Source of the DNA: Frankia sp. AiPa1
Lineage (GTDB): Bacteria; Actinomycetota; Actinomycetes; Frankiales; Frankiaceae
NCBI RefSeq assembly: GCF_023243075.1
Contig: NZ_JALKFZ020000166.1
Span: forward strand, 1-53,107
Reading direction: 5' to 3'
Length of the DNA: 53,107 bases
In this document: positions 34,028-42,778 of the stretch, piece by piece
Position numbering within the stretch: position 1 is the stretch's first letter
How the letters are laid out: each line of letters begins with the position of its first letter
Program-made: the position numbers and the translations under genes
Notes under the pieces: generated by a model
The model's database searches: none
What the model was told of the DNA's origin: nothing
What the model saw: the letters and a program-made list of their open reading frames with translations, nothing else

Positions 34028-34930
34028 TCAGGCGGGTAGCCAGGTGCGGCGGTCGCGGGCCGCGGTGTAGATCCGCTCGACGCGGTCCGGGGACCAGACA
34101 CCGGTGGCGTGGGCGAAGGCGTCGGCGAGCTGGGTGTGATGGTTCGCGTAGACGTCCCGCAGGCTTGGCGTGACCTTGAGTGTGTCCGCCTCGACAAAGG
34201 CGAGTACGCCGGCGACGGCCACCTCGAATCCGCAGGCCCGGGTGAGAATCCGGGAGGCCCGCTGCGCCTCGGCCCGGGATTTGCGGACATGTGGATATGG
34301 CCGGCCGTTGACGGTGGCGGCCTCGTCGCCCACCCATATCCGGCTGCCCTGGTGATATTTGGTGTTCACACTGAAAACGCCGCCGGGCCCGATCAGCAGA
34401 TGATCAATGTCGGTGGTGTCGGACAGTGGAATCGAGTGCAGCACGCGCCACCCGGCGGTGGTCAGCCAGTCGAGCTCCGCGGCCACCATCCGCTCGCCGG
34501 CCAGGCCCTTTCGCCAGCTTTCGGTCTCGGGCCGGCCGCGGCGCAGCAGACGCCGGACGAGTCCCCGCCAGAAACCGGGGCGCAGCTCCGCGAGCTTGGC
34601 CGCCAGGGCCGCACCGGGTGGATTGGCCGCCAGATCGCCGCCCCCGTCGGCCGGGACCGCATCCTGAGGCGGCAGGCCTTCCGCGCTCACCCGGGGTTGC
34701 GGCACTTTCAGATCGGGCAGGTACGGCGCGAGGGCGGCCAGCACCTTTTCCCGTTCCACGTCGATGAGGAGGGCGAGTTCGCTGGTCCGCCGATCGAACC
34801 AGGCGGCACTGCGGCCATCGGGAAGATTCACATAGAGCCGGTCCTGCCCGAATCTCCGCCAGGGCGTGACCTGTAGATCATGGGTATTCGGCTTGTTCGA
34901 GCCACGTCGCACATCCATGCTGCGTCCCAT
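34028..34930 (-). CDS. NERD domain protein (nuclease-related)
   Basis: About 300 aa. Residues about 140-240 form the NERD domain: WRKGLAGERMVAAELDWL, WRVLHSIPLSDTTDIDHLLIGPGGVFSVNTKYH, with the Asp and the N-T-K pair in place of the usual E-x-K of PD-(D/E)XK-like folds. The N-terminal part (VTPWRRFGQDRLYVNLPDG, then AALAPYLPDL) is shared by actinobacterial members. The role is unknown; NERD is associated with DNA processing. ATG 34930 or 34918 could start it. Confidence 0.85.
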   Translation of the reverse strand: MGRSMDVRRGSNKPNTHDLQVTPWRRFGQDRLYVNLPDGRSAAWFDRRTSELALLIDVEREKVLAALAPYLPDLKVPQPRVSAEGLPPQDAVPADGGGDLAANPPGAALAAKLAELRPGFWRGLVRRLLRRGRPETESWRKGLAGERMVAAELDWLTTAGWRVLHSIPLSDTTDIDHLLIGPGGVFSVNTKYHQGSRIWVGDEAATVNGRPYPHVRKSRAEAQRASRILTRACGFEVAVAGVLAFVEADTLKVTPSLRDVYANHHTQLADAFAHATGVWSPDRVERIYTAARDRRTWLPA

Positions 34931-35129
34931 CCACGAGGAGATGACGACAGGAAAAGTCAGCAGCAGGAATCGGGCCGTCTGGCTGGATCATGGCCGTCCG
35001 GCTGAACTGACATCGTGGTGACAACAATCATGGTGAGCCTATCGGTGGTGTGACGTCACTTCCACCGATATGGCTGGGTCCGCGGCAGATATTCCGGCAT
35101 TCCATACCGCCTGACCGGCGGGGCCGGTG

Positions 35130-35861
35130 TCACGGACAGGCAGTGGCCCGGTGGTGCCGCGCGGCGCGCATCGATCCTCGCCGCGCCCGGGTCGTGCTGA
35201 GGGCCCAGGCCCGCGATCCGCGCCGACGCCGGCTCGGGACACCCGCGGCGATCACGACCCGTCCGCCGCCGAACAGGCCGCCGGACACTGTGTGATCAAC
35301 CGCCTCGTGGTCGTCGGCGTCGGTGAGACGCCGGATCATCCCGATCATTCGCCCTGAGGGCCCGACCGCGGTGCCCGCCACACCGGTGAGCCCCATGCCC
35401 ACGGGGACGACAACATCACCGACGGTGCCGATCTCGGCGGTGGGGCGCGAACGGGGCTGGCCGAGGAAGCCGACCGACGCGCGAGGCGCGAGAACACGCT
35501 CTCGGCCGGCCGCAGCGGCATTGGCGGCAGCGGTGATCGTCGGGCCGGTGAGCGCCACCGGGGACGAGGACGCACCGTTGGCCACGACGGACGGAGTGAC
35601 CTGCGGCTCCACCCGGGCCAGCTCCTCGCGGACCTCGTCAAGCAGGTCGGCGAGCCGGATGCCCAGCGCCCGGCAGATCGCCGCGAGAACCTCCGAGGAC
35701 GCCTCCTTGCGGCCCCGCTCGACCTCGGACAGGTATGGCATCGATACACGTGCGGCATCCGAGACGTCACGCAGTGTGCGCTGTTGGGCGAGTCGCCGCC
35801 GTCGCAGCGCCTGCCCGACCAGCAGCCTGAGCAGCGGCACCTCGACCTGCCGGTCGGTCAT
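35130..35861 (-). CDS. XRE-type regulator resembling ClgR/PopR
   Basis: The N-terminal HTH ([21 protein letters not shown], then [35 protein letters not shown]) is very close to ClgR, the activator of clp protease genes in actinobacteria. The C-terminus (about 170 residues) is longer than normal ClgR. It includes an Ala-rich stretch, hydrophobic [23 protein letters not shown] and an Arg-rich end, so it may be extended by drift. ATG 35861 follows AAGGGTGGG; GTG 35876 is possible. Linkage with the clpP pair at 17 kb is suggestive only. Confidence 0.8.
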   Translation of the reverse strand: MTDRQVEVPLLRLLVGQALRRRRLAQQRTLRDVSDAARVSMPYLSEVERGRKEASSEVLAAICRALGIRLADLLDEVREELARVEPQVTPSVVANGASSSPVALTGPTITAAANAAAAGRERVLAPRASVGFLGQPRSRPTAEIGTVGDVVVPVGMGLTGVAGTAVGPSGRMIGMIRRLTDADDHEAVDHTVSGGLFGGGRVVIAAGVPSRRRRGSRAWALSTTRARRGSMRAARHHRATACP

Positions 35862-36214
35862 CGCCACCGGGCCCACCCTTCGACGCTCGCACCGGCCATC
35901 AGCGCCACCCGCGCCGAAGGTCAGACCGGGCCCCTGGCGGGTCCGATCCGCGCGCCAGCGTCGACGACGTCACTCGTACCCCAGAGCGTATCCGCTCACC
36001 AGACGCGAGCGAGGGCGATCCCTGTGGGCGAGCGGTTCCGCGGAACCCCCGGCTCTGGCCCCACGACCGCCGTGAGGGACTGTCGCTCCCCGCGGGGCGA
36101 GATGGCCCGGTCGGCCCAGGCCGTCCGTTGAGGCCAGATCGTCCGGTCGGGCTTAGGCCGTCTGGTCGGGCCACGCCGTCAATGTCGGCCAGGCCGTCCG
36201 GTCGGGCCATGCCG
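35862..36214. other. Intergenic region between ClgR-like and acetamidase genes
   Basis: About 350 bp without a gene. It lies downstream of the acetamidase (minus strand) and upstream of the ClgR-like gene. Its right part holds the 36-bp tandem repeat. Confidence 0.5.
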
Positions 36215-36258
36215 TTAACGTCGGCCAGGCCGTCCGGTCGGGCCATGCTGTCGGGACG
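36151..36258. repeat. 36-bp tandem repeat, three units
   Basis: Units at 36151..36186, 36187..36222 and 36223..36258; units 1 and 2 differ at a handful of positions and the third decays at its end. Each has the core GGCCGTCCGGTCGGGCCA. The repeat straddles the acetamidase stop codon (36215..36217), so it both encodes the C-terminus and continues downstream. No spacers; not CRISPR. Confidence 0.85.
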
Positions 36259-37558
36259 GGTCACCGTCTGGTCCGGCCAGGTCAGCCAGGTCGGTCTGGC
36301 GGATGCAGCAGTGGACGCCGACGACCTGGTCGACGATCTGGCTGACGGCGAAGTCGCCGGCGGCGGACAGGTAGGCGAGCGCCACCTGCGGCGGAAGGCC
36401 GTACCGTTCGCCGAGAAACGCAACGGCGTTGCGCGTCGCGGCCCGCATCGCCGCGCCGAGGTCCGGGTCGAGGCCCGCGACGATGTGCAGCGCGTCCCCG
36501 CCCGCGCGGGGAGACGTGCCCATGGAGAGAGCCGTACCCCCCGATGGGGCTACACCCGTCGATGGGGCTACACCCGTCGATGGGGCTACAGCCATCGATG
36601 GGGCTGCACCCGCCGATGGGGCTATGCCCGTGGAGGGGGCCGTGTCCGCCCAGGGGGCGCTGAGTGTGCGGGCCAGCCGGCGGGCGCCCTCGTCGGCGTG
36701 CACGGTCAGGCGGACCAGGGCCCGCAGCGGTGCCTCGAAGGCGGTGAGCGCCACCTCTCCGTCGCCCTGGGCGAAGTGTGGGTCGCCGACGTAGAACAGT
36801 GCGTCGGGCACCTGGACGGGCAGGTAGAGGCGGGCGCCGAGGCCCAGGTGGCGGATGTCGAGATTGCCGCCGTGCGGTCCGGGTGGCACCGAGTGGACCG
36901 GCGTCTCGCCCGCCACGGCCACTCCCATGATCCCGAGGAACGGGCGCAGGGGGAAACGGACCGCCCGGCCGTCGCCGACGGGAAGCACCCCCCGATCGCC
37001 GTCGGTGTGCGCGACCAGGCACACCGACGGGACCGGCGCCCCGGGGGGGAGGCCCGGCGGGGCGATCGGCATCTCGCCGGGCAGCGCGCCCCGGCCGTGC
37101 CGGTTGCTGATCACACCGTAGGGCGCCCGGCGGGTCAGCTCCAGAATCTCGACCTCCAGCACGTCCCCGGGCCGCGCGCCGGTGACGGCCACCGGCCCGG
37201 TGACGACGTGTGGGCCGGCGACGTCGGGCTGGTGGCGACGTCCGGAGTCGAGCAGGGCCAGCACGTCGTCGAGGATCCGGTCGCCGGCGACGCCCGCCGT
37301 CCCGAAGAACCCCCGAGGGTCACTGCCCTGGTCGACGAGTAGCCCCTCGTGGCTGATCGTGTCGAACCGTACGGCCGCACCGGAGGGCACCCGCAGCATC
37401 GGCCGGCTCGCCGCGTTCGGCAGCAGACCCCAGCCGACCTCGTCCGCCCGCGCCGGGAGATAGGGCGCGTCGGCCGGTACGCCGACCCCGCCGTGCAGAA
37501 TCGCCGCGGTGCGCAGAACATCGCTGAGCTGCAGATACACGGGCCGCGACGCTGCCAC
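36215..37558 (-). CDS. Acetamidase/formamidase family protein
   Basis: FmdA/AmdA family, hydrolysing short amides to ammonia and acid. Recognisable are PMLRVPSGAAVRFDTISHEG, GPVAVTGARPGDVLEVEIL, GVISNRHGRGALPGE, PFLGIMGVA, PPGPHGGNLDIRHL, LYLPVQVPDALFYVGDPHFAQGDGEV and a C-terminal YLSAAGDFAVSQIVD. The 447-aa length includes a low-complexity APSTGV-like insert (about residues 308-337) from an 18-bp minisatellite. The C-terminal tail comes from a 36-bp repeat. GTG 37558 is the start. It is divergent from the isochorismatase operon and likely co-regulated. Confidence 0.9.
   Translation of the reverse strand: MAASRPVYLQLSDVLRTAAILHGGVGVPADAPYLPARADEVGWGLLPNAASRPMLRVPSGAAVRFDTISHEGLLVDQGSDPRGFFGTAGVAGDRILDDVLALLDSGRRHQPDVAGPHVVTGPVAVTGARPGDVLEVEILELTRRAPYGVISNRHGRGALPGEMPIAPPGLPPGAPVPSVCLVAHTDGDRGVLPVGDGRAVRFPLRPFLGIMGVAVAGETPVHSVPPGPHGGNLDIRHLGLGARLYLPVQVPDALFYVGDPHFAQGDGEVALTAFEAPLRALVRLTVHADEGARRLARTLSAPWADTAPSTGIAPSAGAAPSMAVAPSTGVAPSTGVAPSGGTALSMGTSPRAGGDALHIVAGLDPDLGAAMRAATRNAVAFLGERYGLPPQVALAYLSAAGDFAVSQIVDQVVGVHCCIRQTDLADLAGPDGDPSRQHGPTGRPGRR
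36543..36632. repeat. 18-bp tandem repeat within the acetamidase gene
   Basis: Five units of GATGGGGCTACACCCGTC type at 36543, 36561, 36579, 36597 and 36615; the first two are identical. In frame, it encodes six-residue APSTGV-like repeats. Confidence 0.9.
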
Positions 37559-37740
37559 ACCCGCATGTCAGCGGTGTAACCACGTCGTCCCCAGCGCCCC
37601 GCCGCCGGATCGTGAGGAACGAACCGCGGGACGGCGGCGCCATCGTGACGCAACGGTGCGGCAATCCGGGGGTAAACCGCTGGTCGCAGCATGTTCGTGT
37701 GGCCGACATCCGCCTTGGTGCTACCCGGAACTCGTGGGGG

Positions 37741-38583
37741 GTGTCGGCCGGGCACGTCGACCTGCGTCGCAGCCTCGTCACGTCACACCCGGTAACGGTC
37801 GACGCGCGTCCGCAGCGGCTCACCCTCGACCTCGCGCGCAGCGCGGTCGTCGTCGTCGACATGCAGAACGACTTCTGCCACCCCGAGGGCTGGCTCGCGT
37901 CCCTCGGGGTGGACATCAGTCCGGCCCGACGGCCCATCGAGCCGCTGTGCCGGATCCTGCCCGCGTTGCGCGCGGCCGGGGTGCCGGTCGTCTGGCTGAA
38001 CTGGGGGAACCGGCCGGACCTGGCCAACGTGCCCCCCGGCGTTCGGCATGTGTACGACCCTGATGGGCGCGGTGGTGGCCTCGGCGCGCCGGCGCGCCCT
38101 GGTGGCAGTCCCACCCTGCAGGCGGGCAGCTGGTCAGCGGCGATCGTCGGCGAGCTGGCGCCGCCCGCGGACGACCTGCGAATCGACAAGTACCGGATGA
38201 GCGGCTTCTTCGACACCCCGCTGGATGCGGTGCTACGCAACCTCGCGGTGACCACCCTGCTGTTCGCCGGGGTGAACTCCGACCAGTGCGTCCTCGCGAC
38301 CCTGTCGGATGCGGCCTGCCTCGGCTACGACGTCGTGCTGCTCGAGGACTGCGCGGCGACGACCTCCCCGGCGTTCTGCCATGACGCGACCGTCTACAAC
38401 GTCGCCCAGTGCTTCGGCTTCGTCGCCCGGTCAGGCTCCCTCGTCGACGCGCTCGCAACCGATACCGAAACGGGGTCAGCCACCGCCGCCCCCGCATGCG
38501 CCGCCCCCGCATGCGCCGCCCCCGCATGCGCCGCCCCCGCATGCGCCGTCACCGGTGTCGACGCTCCTACCGGCGGGAGGTGA
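37741..38583 (+). CDS. Isochorismatase-family cysteine hydrolase
   Basis: The family includes RutB, biuret hydrolase and N-carbamoylsarcosine amidohydrolase. The triad is intact: Asp in VVVVDMQNDFCHPEGW, Lys in RIDKYRMSGFFDTPLD, Cys in AGVNSDQCVLATLSDA. The DMQNDFCHP form points to the ureidoacrylate/carbamoyl-amide group. The C-terminus carries four APACA units from a 15-bp repeat, adding four cysteines after the fold. The start is uncertain: GTG 37741 is taken because homologous sequence begins just after it; GTGs at 37648 and 37612 are alternatives. It is 3 bp ahead of the cupin gene. Confidence 0.88.
   Translation: MSAGHVDLRRSLVTSHPVTVDARPQRLTLDLARSAVVVVDMQNDFCHPEGWLASLGVDISPARRPIEPLCRILPALRAAGVPVVWLNWGNRPDLANVPPGVRHVYDPDGRGGGLGAPARPGGSPTLQAGSWSAAIVGELAPPADDLRIDKYRMSGFFDTPLDAVLRNLAVTTLLFAGVNSDQCVLATLSDAACLGYDVVLLEDCAATTSPAFCHDATVYNVAQCFGFVARSGSLVDALATDTETGSATAAPACAAPACAAPACAAPACAVTGVDAPTGGR
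38485..38544 (+). repeat. Four perfect 15-bp repeats (APACA units)
   Basis: GCCGCCCCCGCATGC repeated exactly at 38485, 38500, 38515 and 38530. Perfect identity indicates recent expansion. Each unit contains the palindrome GCATGC and encodes one cysteine. Confidence 0.95.
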
Positions 38584-38586
38584 GAG

Positions 38587-39060
38587 ATGGCCATCGCACC
38601 GATCCTGATCCCGCCGGACGCGCTGGAGATGCGTCACATCAGCGCCGGTGACACCGTCCGTCTCGCGGTGCTCGCCGGTCCGGAGATCTCGCCGGTCACG
38701 GTGCTGCTCGAGGCCTGGGACGCCGGCGGCGCGCAGCCGTCCAACAGCCATCCGGTCTCCACCGAACTGTTCGTGTTCCTGCGGGGGACGGGCGTGGCCG
38801 TCTGCGACGGCGCGGAGGTTCCCGTCGCCGCCGGGGCGACGCTCGTGCTGCCACCGACCTCGCTGCACCGCATCCGCAACACCGGCCGCGGCCGGATGTA
38901 CGCCCTCACCCTCATGTGCCCAGACGACGGGTTCGCCGCACTCGTGCGCCGCGGCCCGCTCGCCATCACCGACAGCGAGGACCGCGCCGTACTCGCCGAT
39001 CTCCCGCCCGGACTTCCCCCACCGCCGCCTGCGTCATCGTCGTCCGAGAGCGCACCGTGA
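38587..39060 (+). CDS. Cupin domain protein
   Basis: 157 aa, one cupin barrel: SNSHPVSTELFVFLRGTGVAVCDG (motif 1 with His and Glu) and LVLPPTSLHRIRNTGRGRMYAL (motif 2 with His). It ends in a Pro/Ser run. ATG 38587 has GGGAGGTGAG. It overlaps the following MBL gene by 4 bp. Small cupins of this kind in amide or ureide pathways can be hydrolases (ureidoglycolate lyase-like) or sensors; I cannot decide. Confidence 0.88.
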   Translation: MAIAPILIPPDALEMRHISAGDTVRLAVLAGPEISPVTVLLEAWDAGGAQPSNSHPVSTELFVFLRGTGVAVCDGAEVPVAAGATLVLPPTSLHRIRNTGRGRMYALTLMCPDDGFAALVRRGPLAITDSEDRAVLADLPPGLPPPPPASSSSESAP

Positions 39061-40583
39061 CGGCCGCTGTCCGGCCGCCGCTGGCGGCTGCGGACTGGTT
39101 CGCGCTGCATCCACTTGCCGCCCGCACCTGGCTCGTCGCCGAGCCGGGGCACGTCAACTGTTTCCTGGTCGAAGGTGACGAGCGCGCGGTGCTCGTCGAC
39201 ACGGGGCTGGGCCTCGCCGACATCCACGCCGCCGCGCGCACCCTGACCGACCGGCCGATCCTCGCGGTCAACTCGCACGGTCACGACGATCACCGTGGGG
39301 GAAACTGGCTGTTCGACGACGTCGCCGCGCATCCCGACGCCGCCCGGGCGCTGACCGAGGCGGTGCCAGCCGAGCGCCTGGCCGCCTATCTGCGTGTGGC
39401 CCGCGAGCAGTACGCCGCCTATGTTCGGCTCCGCGACGACGACGGACGGTTCTTTCACCAGTTCACCGCCGAGACGACTCCGCGCCCGGTGCCACCGGCT
39501 GCCGACGCCTGGACGGTGCCCGCGGGGCCGGCGCCCGGCCCGCTGCGCGACGGACAGCGCCTCGACCTCGGCGGCCGTGAGCTGACGGTGCTGCACACCC
39601 CCGGCCACTCCCCGGACTCGCTGTGCCTGCTGGACGAACGCGCCGGGCTGTTGTTCGCTGGCGACACCCTCATCACCGGCGACTTCTGGGTCCATCAGCC
39701 GGATGCCGCGATCGAGATGTACGCCGCCACCCTGCGCGCACTGCACCACCGTGTGGACGGCGCGGTGCGTGAGATCTACCCGGCGCACACCCTGCGCTAC
39801 CGGGTAGGGCCGGACTTCCTGCGCCGCGCCGCCGACGCCTTCGAGCAGGTCGTCGCGGGACGCGTCCGTGGGCGGCCCGGCACCGATCTGCTGCGTCGCC
39901 CCGTCCAGCGCCACGACTTCGCCGACTTCAGCATCCTGCGCCCGCCCGTCCCCGCCGCGGCATCCGCCGTCGCCCATCCCGTTGGCTCTGCCTCCATTGC
40001 GACCCCTCCCGATCCCGCCACCCCCGATCCCGCCCCTCCCGCTCCCGCCGCTCCCGCCATCGCCGCTCCCGCCGCTGCGGTCCCGGCCGTCGCCGTCGGC
40101 CTTGATCGCGCCCCCGACCCCGACGTGCCGGCGGAGCTCCGTGGCCAGGATTCGGGGCTGGGGGAGGCGTTCGTCCGGTACGAACGTGCGCTCATGGCCG
40201 GCGACGTCGACATCCAGCGAGAGATGTTCACGGCCACCGACGACGTGGTCCGGGTCGACCCGGCCGGAGCCGTCATCGGCCCGGCGGCACTCGCGGCCTA
40301 CCGGGCGTCCCGGCCGACGCCCGGTCCGCGCCGGCTGCGGGCCCTGCACACGGTCCGAAGCCCCGGGGAGACCGTCGTCACCGTGTCGACGAACGAACGG
40401 CTCGACCCGCGTGGCCTGGTGACCGGCCAGAGCGTCCAGACCCAGGTGTGGGCCCGCACCGGCGACGGCTGGCGGGTGATCGCCGCGAGTGTGACACCGC
40501 TGGATCATCCTGCGCCGTCGGATCACGGCGGGCGGTCGGATCGCACGGCGCCGGAGGACTCTCGCGGCGCGGGAGAACGGTGA
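39057..40583 (+). CDS. MBL-fold hydrolase fused to an AtzH/HpxZ-like domain
   Basis: GTG 39057 overlaps the cupin stop. Residues about 1-290 are a metallo-beta-lactamase-fold hydrolase: HGHDDH (His74, His76, Asp78, His79), His in HTPGHSPDS (about 180/184), Asp in FAGDTLITGD (about 203) and His in IYPAHTLRYR. A long Ala/Pro linker follows (about 305-355). Residues about 360-485 match the AtzH/HpxZ (DUF3225) SnoaL-like fold: FVRYERALMAGDVDIQREMF, VVRVDPAGAVIGPAALAAYRASR, and VWARTGDGWRVIAASVT. AtzH is a decarboxylating amidohydrolase in cyanuric acid breakdown and HpxZ belongs to oxalurate catabolism; both are normally stand-alone. The fusion is unusual. 508 aa. Confidence 0.88.
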   Translation: MTAAVRPPLAAADWFALHPLAARTWLVAEPGHVNCFLVEGDERAVLVDTGLGLADIHAAARTLTDRPILAVNSHGHDDHRGGNWLFDDVAAHPDAARALTEAVPAERLAAYLRVAREQYAAYVRLRDDDGRFFHQFTAETTPRPVPPAADAWTVPAGPAPGPLRDGQRLDLGGRELTVLHTPGHSPDSLCLLDERAGLLFAGDTLITGDFWVHQPDAAIEMYAATLRALHHRVDGAVREIYPAHTLRYRVGPDFLRRAADAFEQVVAGRVRGRPGTDLLRRPVQRHDFADFSILRPPVPAAASAVAHPVGSASIATPPDPATPDPAPPAPAAPAIAAPAAAVPAVAVGLDRAPDPDVPAELRGQDSGLGEAFVRYERALMAGDVDIQREMFTATDDVVRVDPAGAVIGPAALAAYRASRPTPGPRRLRALHTVRSPGETVVTVSTNERLDPRGLVTGQSVQTQVWARTGDGWRVIAASVTPLDHPAPSDHGGRSDRTAPEDSRGAGER

Positions 40584-41938
40584 GCGGGGACCGTCCGTCC
40601 CTAGCGCGGCGGGAATCCACGGCGCGGCGGGAATCCTCGGTGTGGCGGGATCATGGTGACCCGCTGCTGCCACCGGTGGCCAGCGGCGCACTCGACGGCC
40701 TGCGCGTGGCGGTGAAGGATCTGTTCGCCGTCGGTGGTTACCGCATCGGCGCCGGGAACCCCCGTTATCTCGCCGAGGCATCGGTGGAGCTGACGGACGC
40801 CTCGGCGGTGGCGATGCTGCGTGCGGCCGGCGCGTCGATCGTCGGCATCGCCCAGACCGACGAGCTCGCCTTCGGCCTGACGGGCGCGAACGCGCACTAT
40901 GGCACACCTCCCAATCCGGCGGCGCCCGACCGGGTCAGCGGTGGGTCGAGCAGCGGGCCGGCATCGGCGGTCGCCCGCGGCGAGGTCGACATCGGCCTGG
41001 GTACGGACACCGCGGGCTCCATTCGGGTCCCCGCGTCGGTGTGCGGGTTGTACGGGCTGCGCCCGACGCACGGCGCCGTGCCCGTCGCGGGCATGCTCGG
41101 CCTCGCCCCGTCGTTCGACACGGTCGGCTGGCTCACGGCCGACCCCGACGTGCTGCGCAGCGTCGGCGACGTCCTGTTGACACCGATGCCGCCGCCGACG
41201 AAACCGACGCGGCTGCTCGTCGTCGGCCCACCCGTCGACCCACCCGTCGGCACCAGACTCTCCGCGGCCGGACCGGCGATCCTGCCGGGGCCAGTCGGGC
41301 CAGTCGGGCCAGTCGGGCCAGTCGGGCACGCGGGCCCATCTGGTCCATCCGGGCCAGTCGGTCAGGCGGAGTCCGAGGGGATGGGCGGGCTGGCGGGGCT
41401 TCGCGCCGTCGCGTCCAGGCTGGCGGATGTCCTCGGCGCGGATCTGGTGGTCGGACCGGTGCGGGAGGATGACGACCTCGACGGGCTGCTCACCGCCTTC
41501 CGCGCGGTGCAGGCCGCGCAGGCCTGGCAGCTGCACGGCGCGTGGGTCGACGCGCATCCCGGGGCGCTGGGGGAGGCGGTCGAAGCGAGATTTCGGTTCG
41601 GCGCGAGCGTGGACGCGGACCTTGAACGGGCCGCGCGCCGACGCATCGCGCAGGGCCGGGAGCGCCTGCTCGACCGGCTCGGTGACACGACCTGGGTGGT
41701 GCGTCCCGCCACGGCCGGACCGGGGCATCCGCGCGCCGCCGGGTCCCGCGTGACCGAGTCATGGCGGCAGGCGACGTTAGGCTGCACCGTCGTGGCGAGT
41801 GCCTACGGACTGCCCAGCTGTGTCGTTCCCATGGTGGCAGCCGGCCCACCGGTCGGTGTCGCCGTCGTCGGCCCGCCCGGAGCGGACCGGGCCCTGCTCG
41901 ACGCCGCGGTGGCCCTCGGCCGCCCGATCGTCCCGTGA
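40580..41938 (+). CDS. Amidase-signature hydrolase (AtzE/HpxY-like)
   Basis: GTG 40580 overlaps the previous stop (GTGA). The Ser-cis-Ser-Lys triad is complete: Lys46 (AVKDLF), Ser123 (SGGSSSGPASAV) and Ser147 (LGTDTAGSIRVPAS). 452 aa. An insert at about 237-263 reads as nine collagen-like G-x-y triplets (four GPV, then GHA, GPS, GPS, GPV, GQA) encoded by a 9-bp repeat. Being next to an AtzH/HpxZ domain matches the AtzE-AtzH and HpxY-HpxZ pairs, but the small AtzG/HpxX partner is not seen. Confidence 0.9.
   Translation: MSGDRPSLARRESTARRESSVWRDHGDPLLPPVASGALDGLRVAVKDLFAVGGYRIGAGNPRYLAEASVELTDASAVAMLRAAGASIVGIAQTDELAFGLTGANAHYGTPPNPAAPDRVSGGSSSGPASAVARGEVDIGLGTDTAGSIRVPASVCGLYGLRPTHGAVPVAGMLGLAPSFDTVGWLTADPDVLRSVGDVLLTPMPPPTKPTRLLVVGPPVDPPVGTRLSAAGPAILPGPVGPVGPVGPVGHAGPSGPSGPVGQAESEGMGGLAGLRAVASRLADVLGADLVVGPVREDDDLDGLLTAFRAVQAAQAWQLHGAWVDAHPGALGEAVEARFRFGASVDADLERAARRRIAQGRERLLDRLGDTTWVVRPATAGPGHPRAAGSRVTESWRQATLGCTVVASAYGLPSCVVPMVAAGPPVGVAVVGPPGADRALLDAAVALGRPIVP
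41288..41368 (+). repeat. 9-bp repeat encoding collagen-like triplets
   Basis: GGGCCAGTC repeated four times from 41288, followed by five diverged copies. Always in frame within the amidase gene. Confidence 0.9.
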
Positions 41939-42558
41939 CAGCCTTCCCCGAGGAGGTCGGGGTCCGTCTGGGCGGGGCCGTGCGGGCCCAGCGGCGTGCG
42001 CTCGGCCTCACCCTCGTCGAGGTCGCCGGCCGAGCGGGCCTGAGTCATCCCTTCCTGAGCCAGCTCGAACGAGGCCTGGCCCGCCCGAGCATGCGGTCGC
42101 TGACCGCGATCGCCTCCGCACTGAGCACCAGCGCGCAGGCGTTGATGGCCGCGGCGGAGGAGATCCCGCTACCTGACGTGGCGCCGGCCACGGGGTCGGT
42201 GAGTGTCGTGCGTCACGACACCACCGCCGTCTCCTCTCCCGGCGGGTCGGTGCGCACGCTCGTCCGGGGCGAACGGGCGATGCTGCCGTCCGAGTATCTC
42301 GGTGCCCCGCCCACGTTCCGCGAGTACTTCCGCCATGACGGCGAGGAGTTCGTCTACGTCGTCGCCGGTCGCATCGAGGTCGACCTCGACGGCTCGCGCC
42401 ACCAGCTCGCCGCCGGCGAGAGCGTCTACTACGCCGGGGGCGTCCGGCACCGCTGGCGGGCGCTGGACGACGGCGAACCCGTACGCCTCGTCGTTGTCCA
42501 GCAGAACCTCACAGGCCCCGCCGCCCCGCACGGCGAGTCTCGGCGGTCCAGGGTGTAG
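41935..42558 (+). CDS. XRE-HTH and cupin domain regulator
   Basis: GTG 41935 overlaps the amidase stop. N-terminal HTH_XRE: VRAQRRALGLTLVEVAGRAG, then FLSQLERGLARPS. C-terminal cupin sensor: FRHDGEEFVYVVAGRIEVDL and ESVYYAGGVRHRWRALDDG. 207 aa. PuuR/SutR-like regulators of this layout control catabolism of small amines and related compounds. As the last gene of the coupled operon it is likely its regulator. Confidence 0.92.
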   Translation: MTAFPEEVGVRLGGAVRAQRRALGLTLVEVAGRAGLSHPFLSQLERGLARPSMRSLTAIASALSTSAQALMAAAEEIPLPDVAPATGSVSVVRHDTTAVSSPGGSVRTLVRGERAMLPSEYLGAPPTFREYFRHDGEEFVYVVAGRIEVDLDGSRHQLAAGESVYYAGGVRHRWRALDDGEPVRLVVVQQNLTGPAAPHGESRRSRV

Positions 42559-42778
42559 AAACCCAGGGCCGAGCCGGCCAGGAGCCGAGCCGTCCAGGAG
42601 TCGTGGCGGCCGGGAGTCGAGCTGGCCAGGTGTACCCCCCTGATCGGGCCATGTCTGTGATGGGGCACACGTTCGGGTCATCGCCGAGGCTTATTCTGAG
42701 CTCGCGCCGCAGCTCCGGCGCGTCCCCCGGTCCGGGCGGCCGCCGGCATGGTCCGGGCGCCGACTGATGGAGGGCCCC

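Noticed and set aside
36151..36258. 36-bp repeats considered as CRISPR
   Set aside because: Units abut with no spacers and no cas genes are present.
38634..40907. 757-codon open frame on the minus strand
   Set aside because: Arg/Gly/Pro-rich with no family motif; antisense to clear cupin, MBL and amidase genes. A high-GC shadow.
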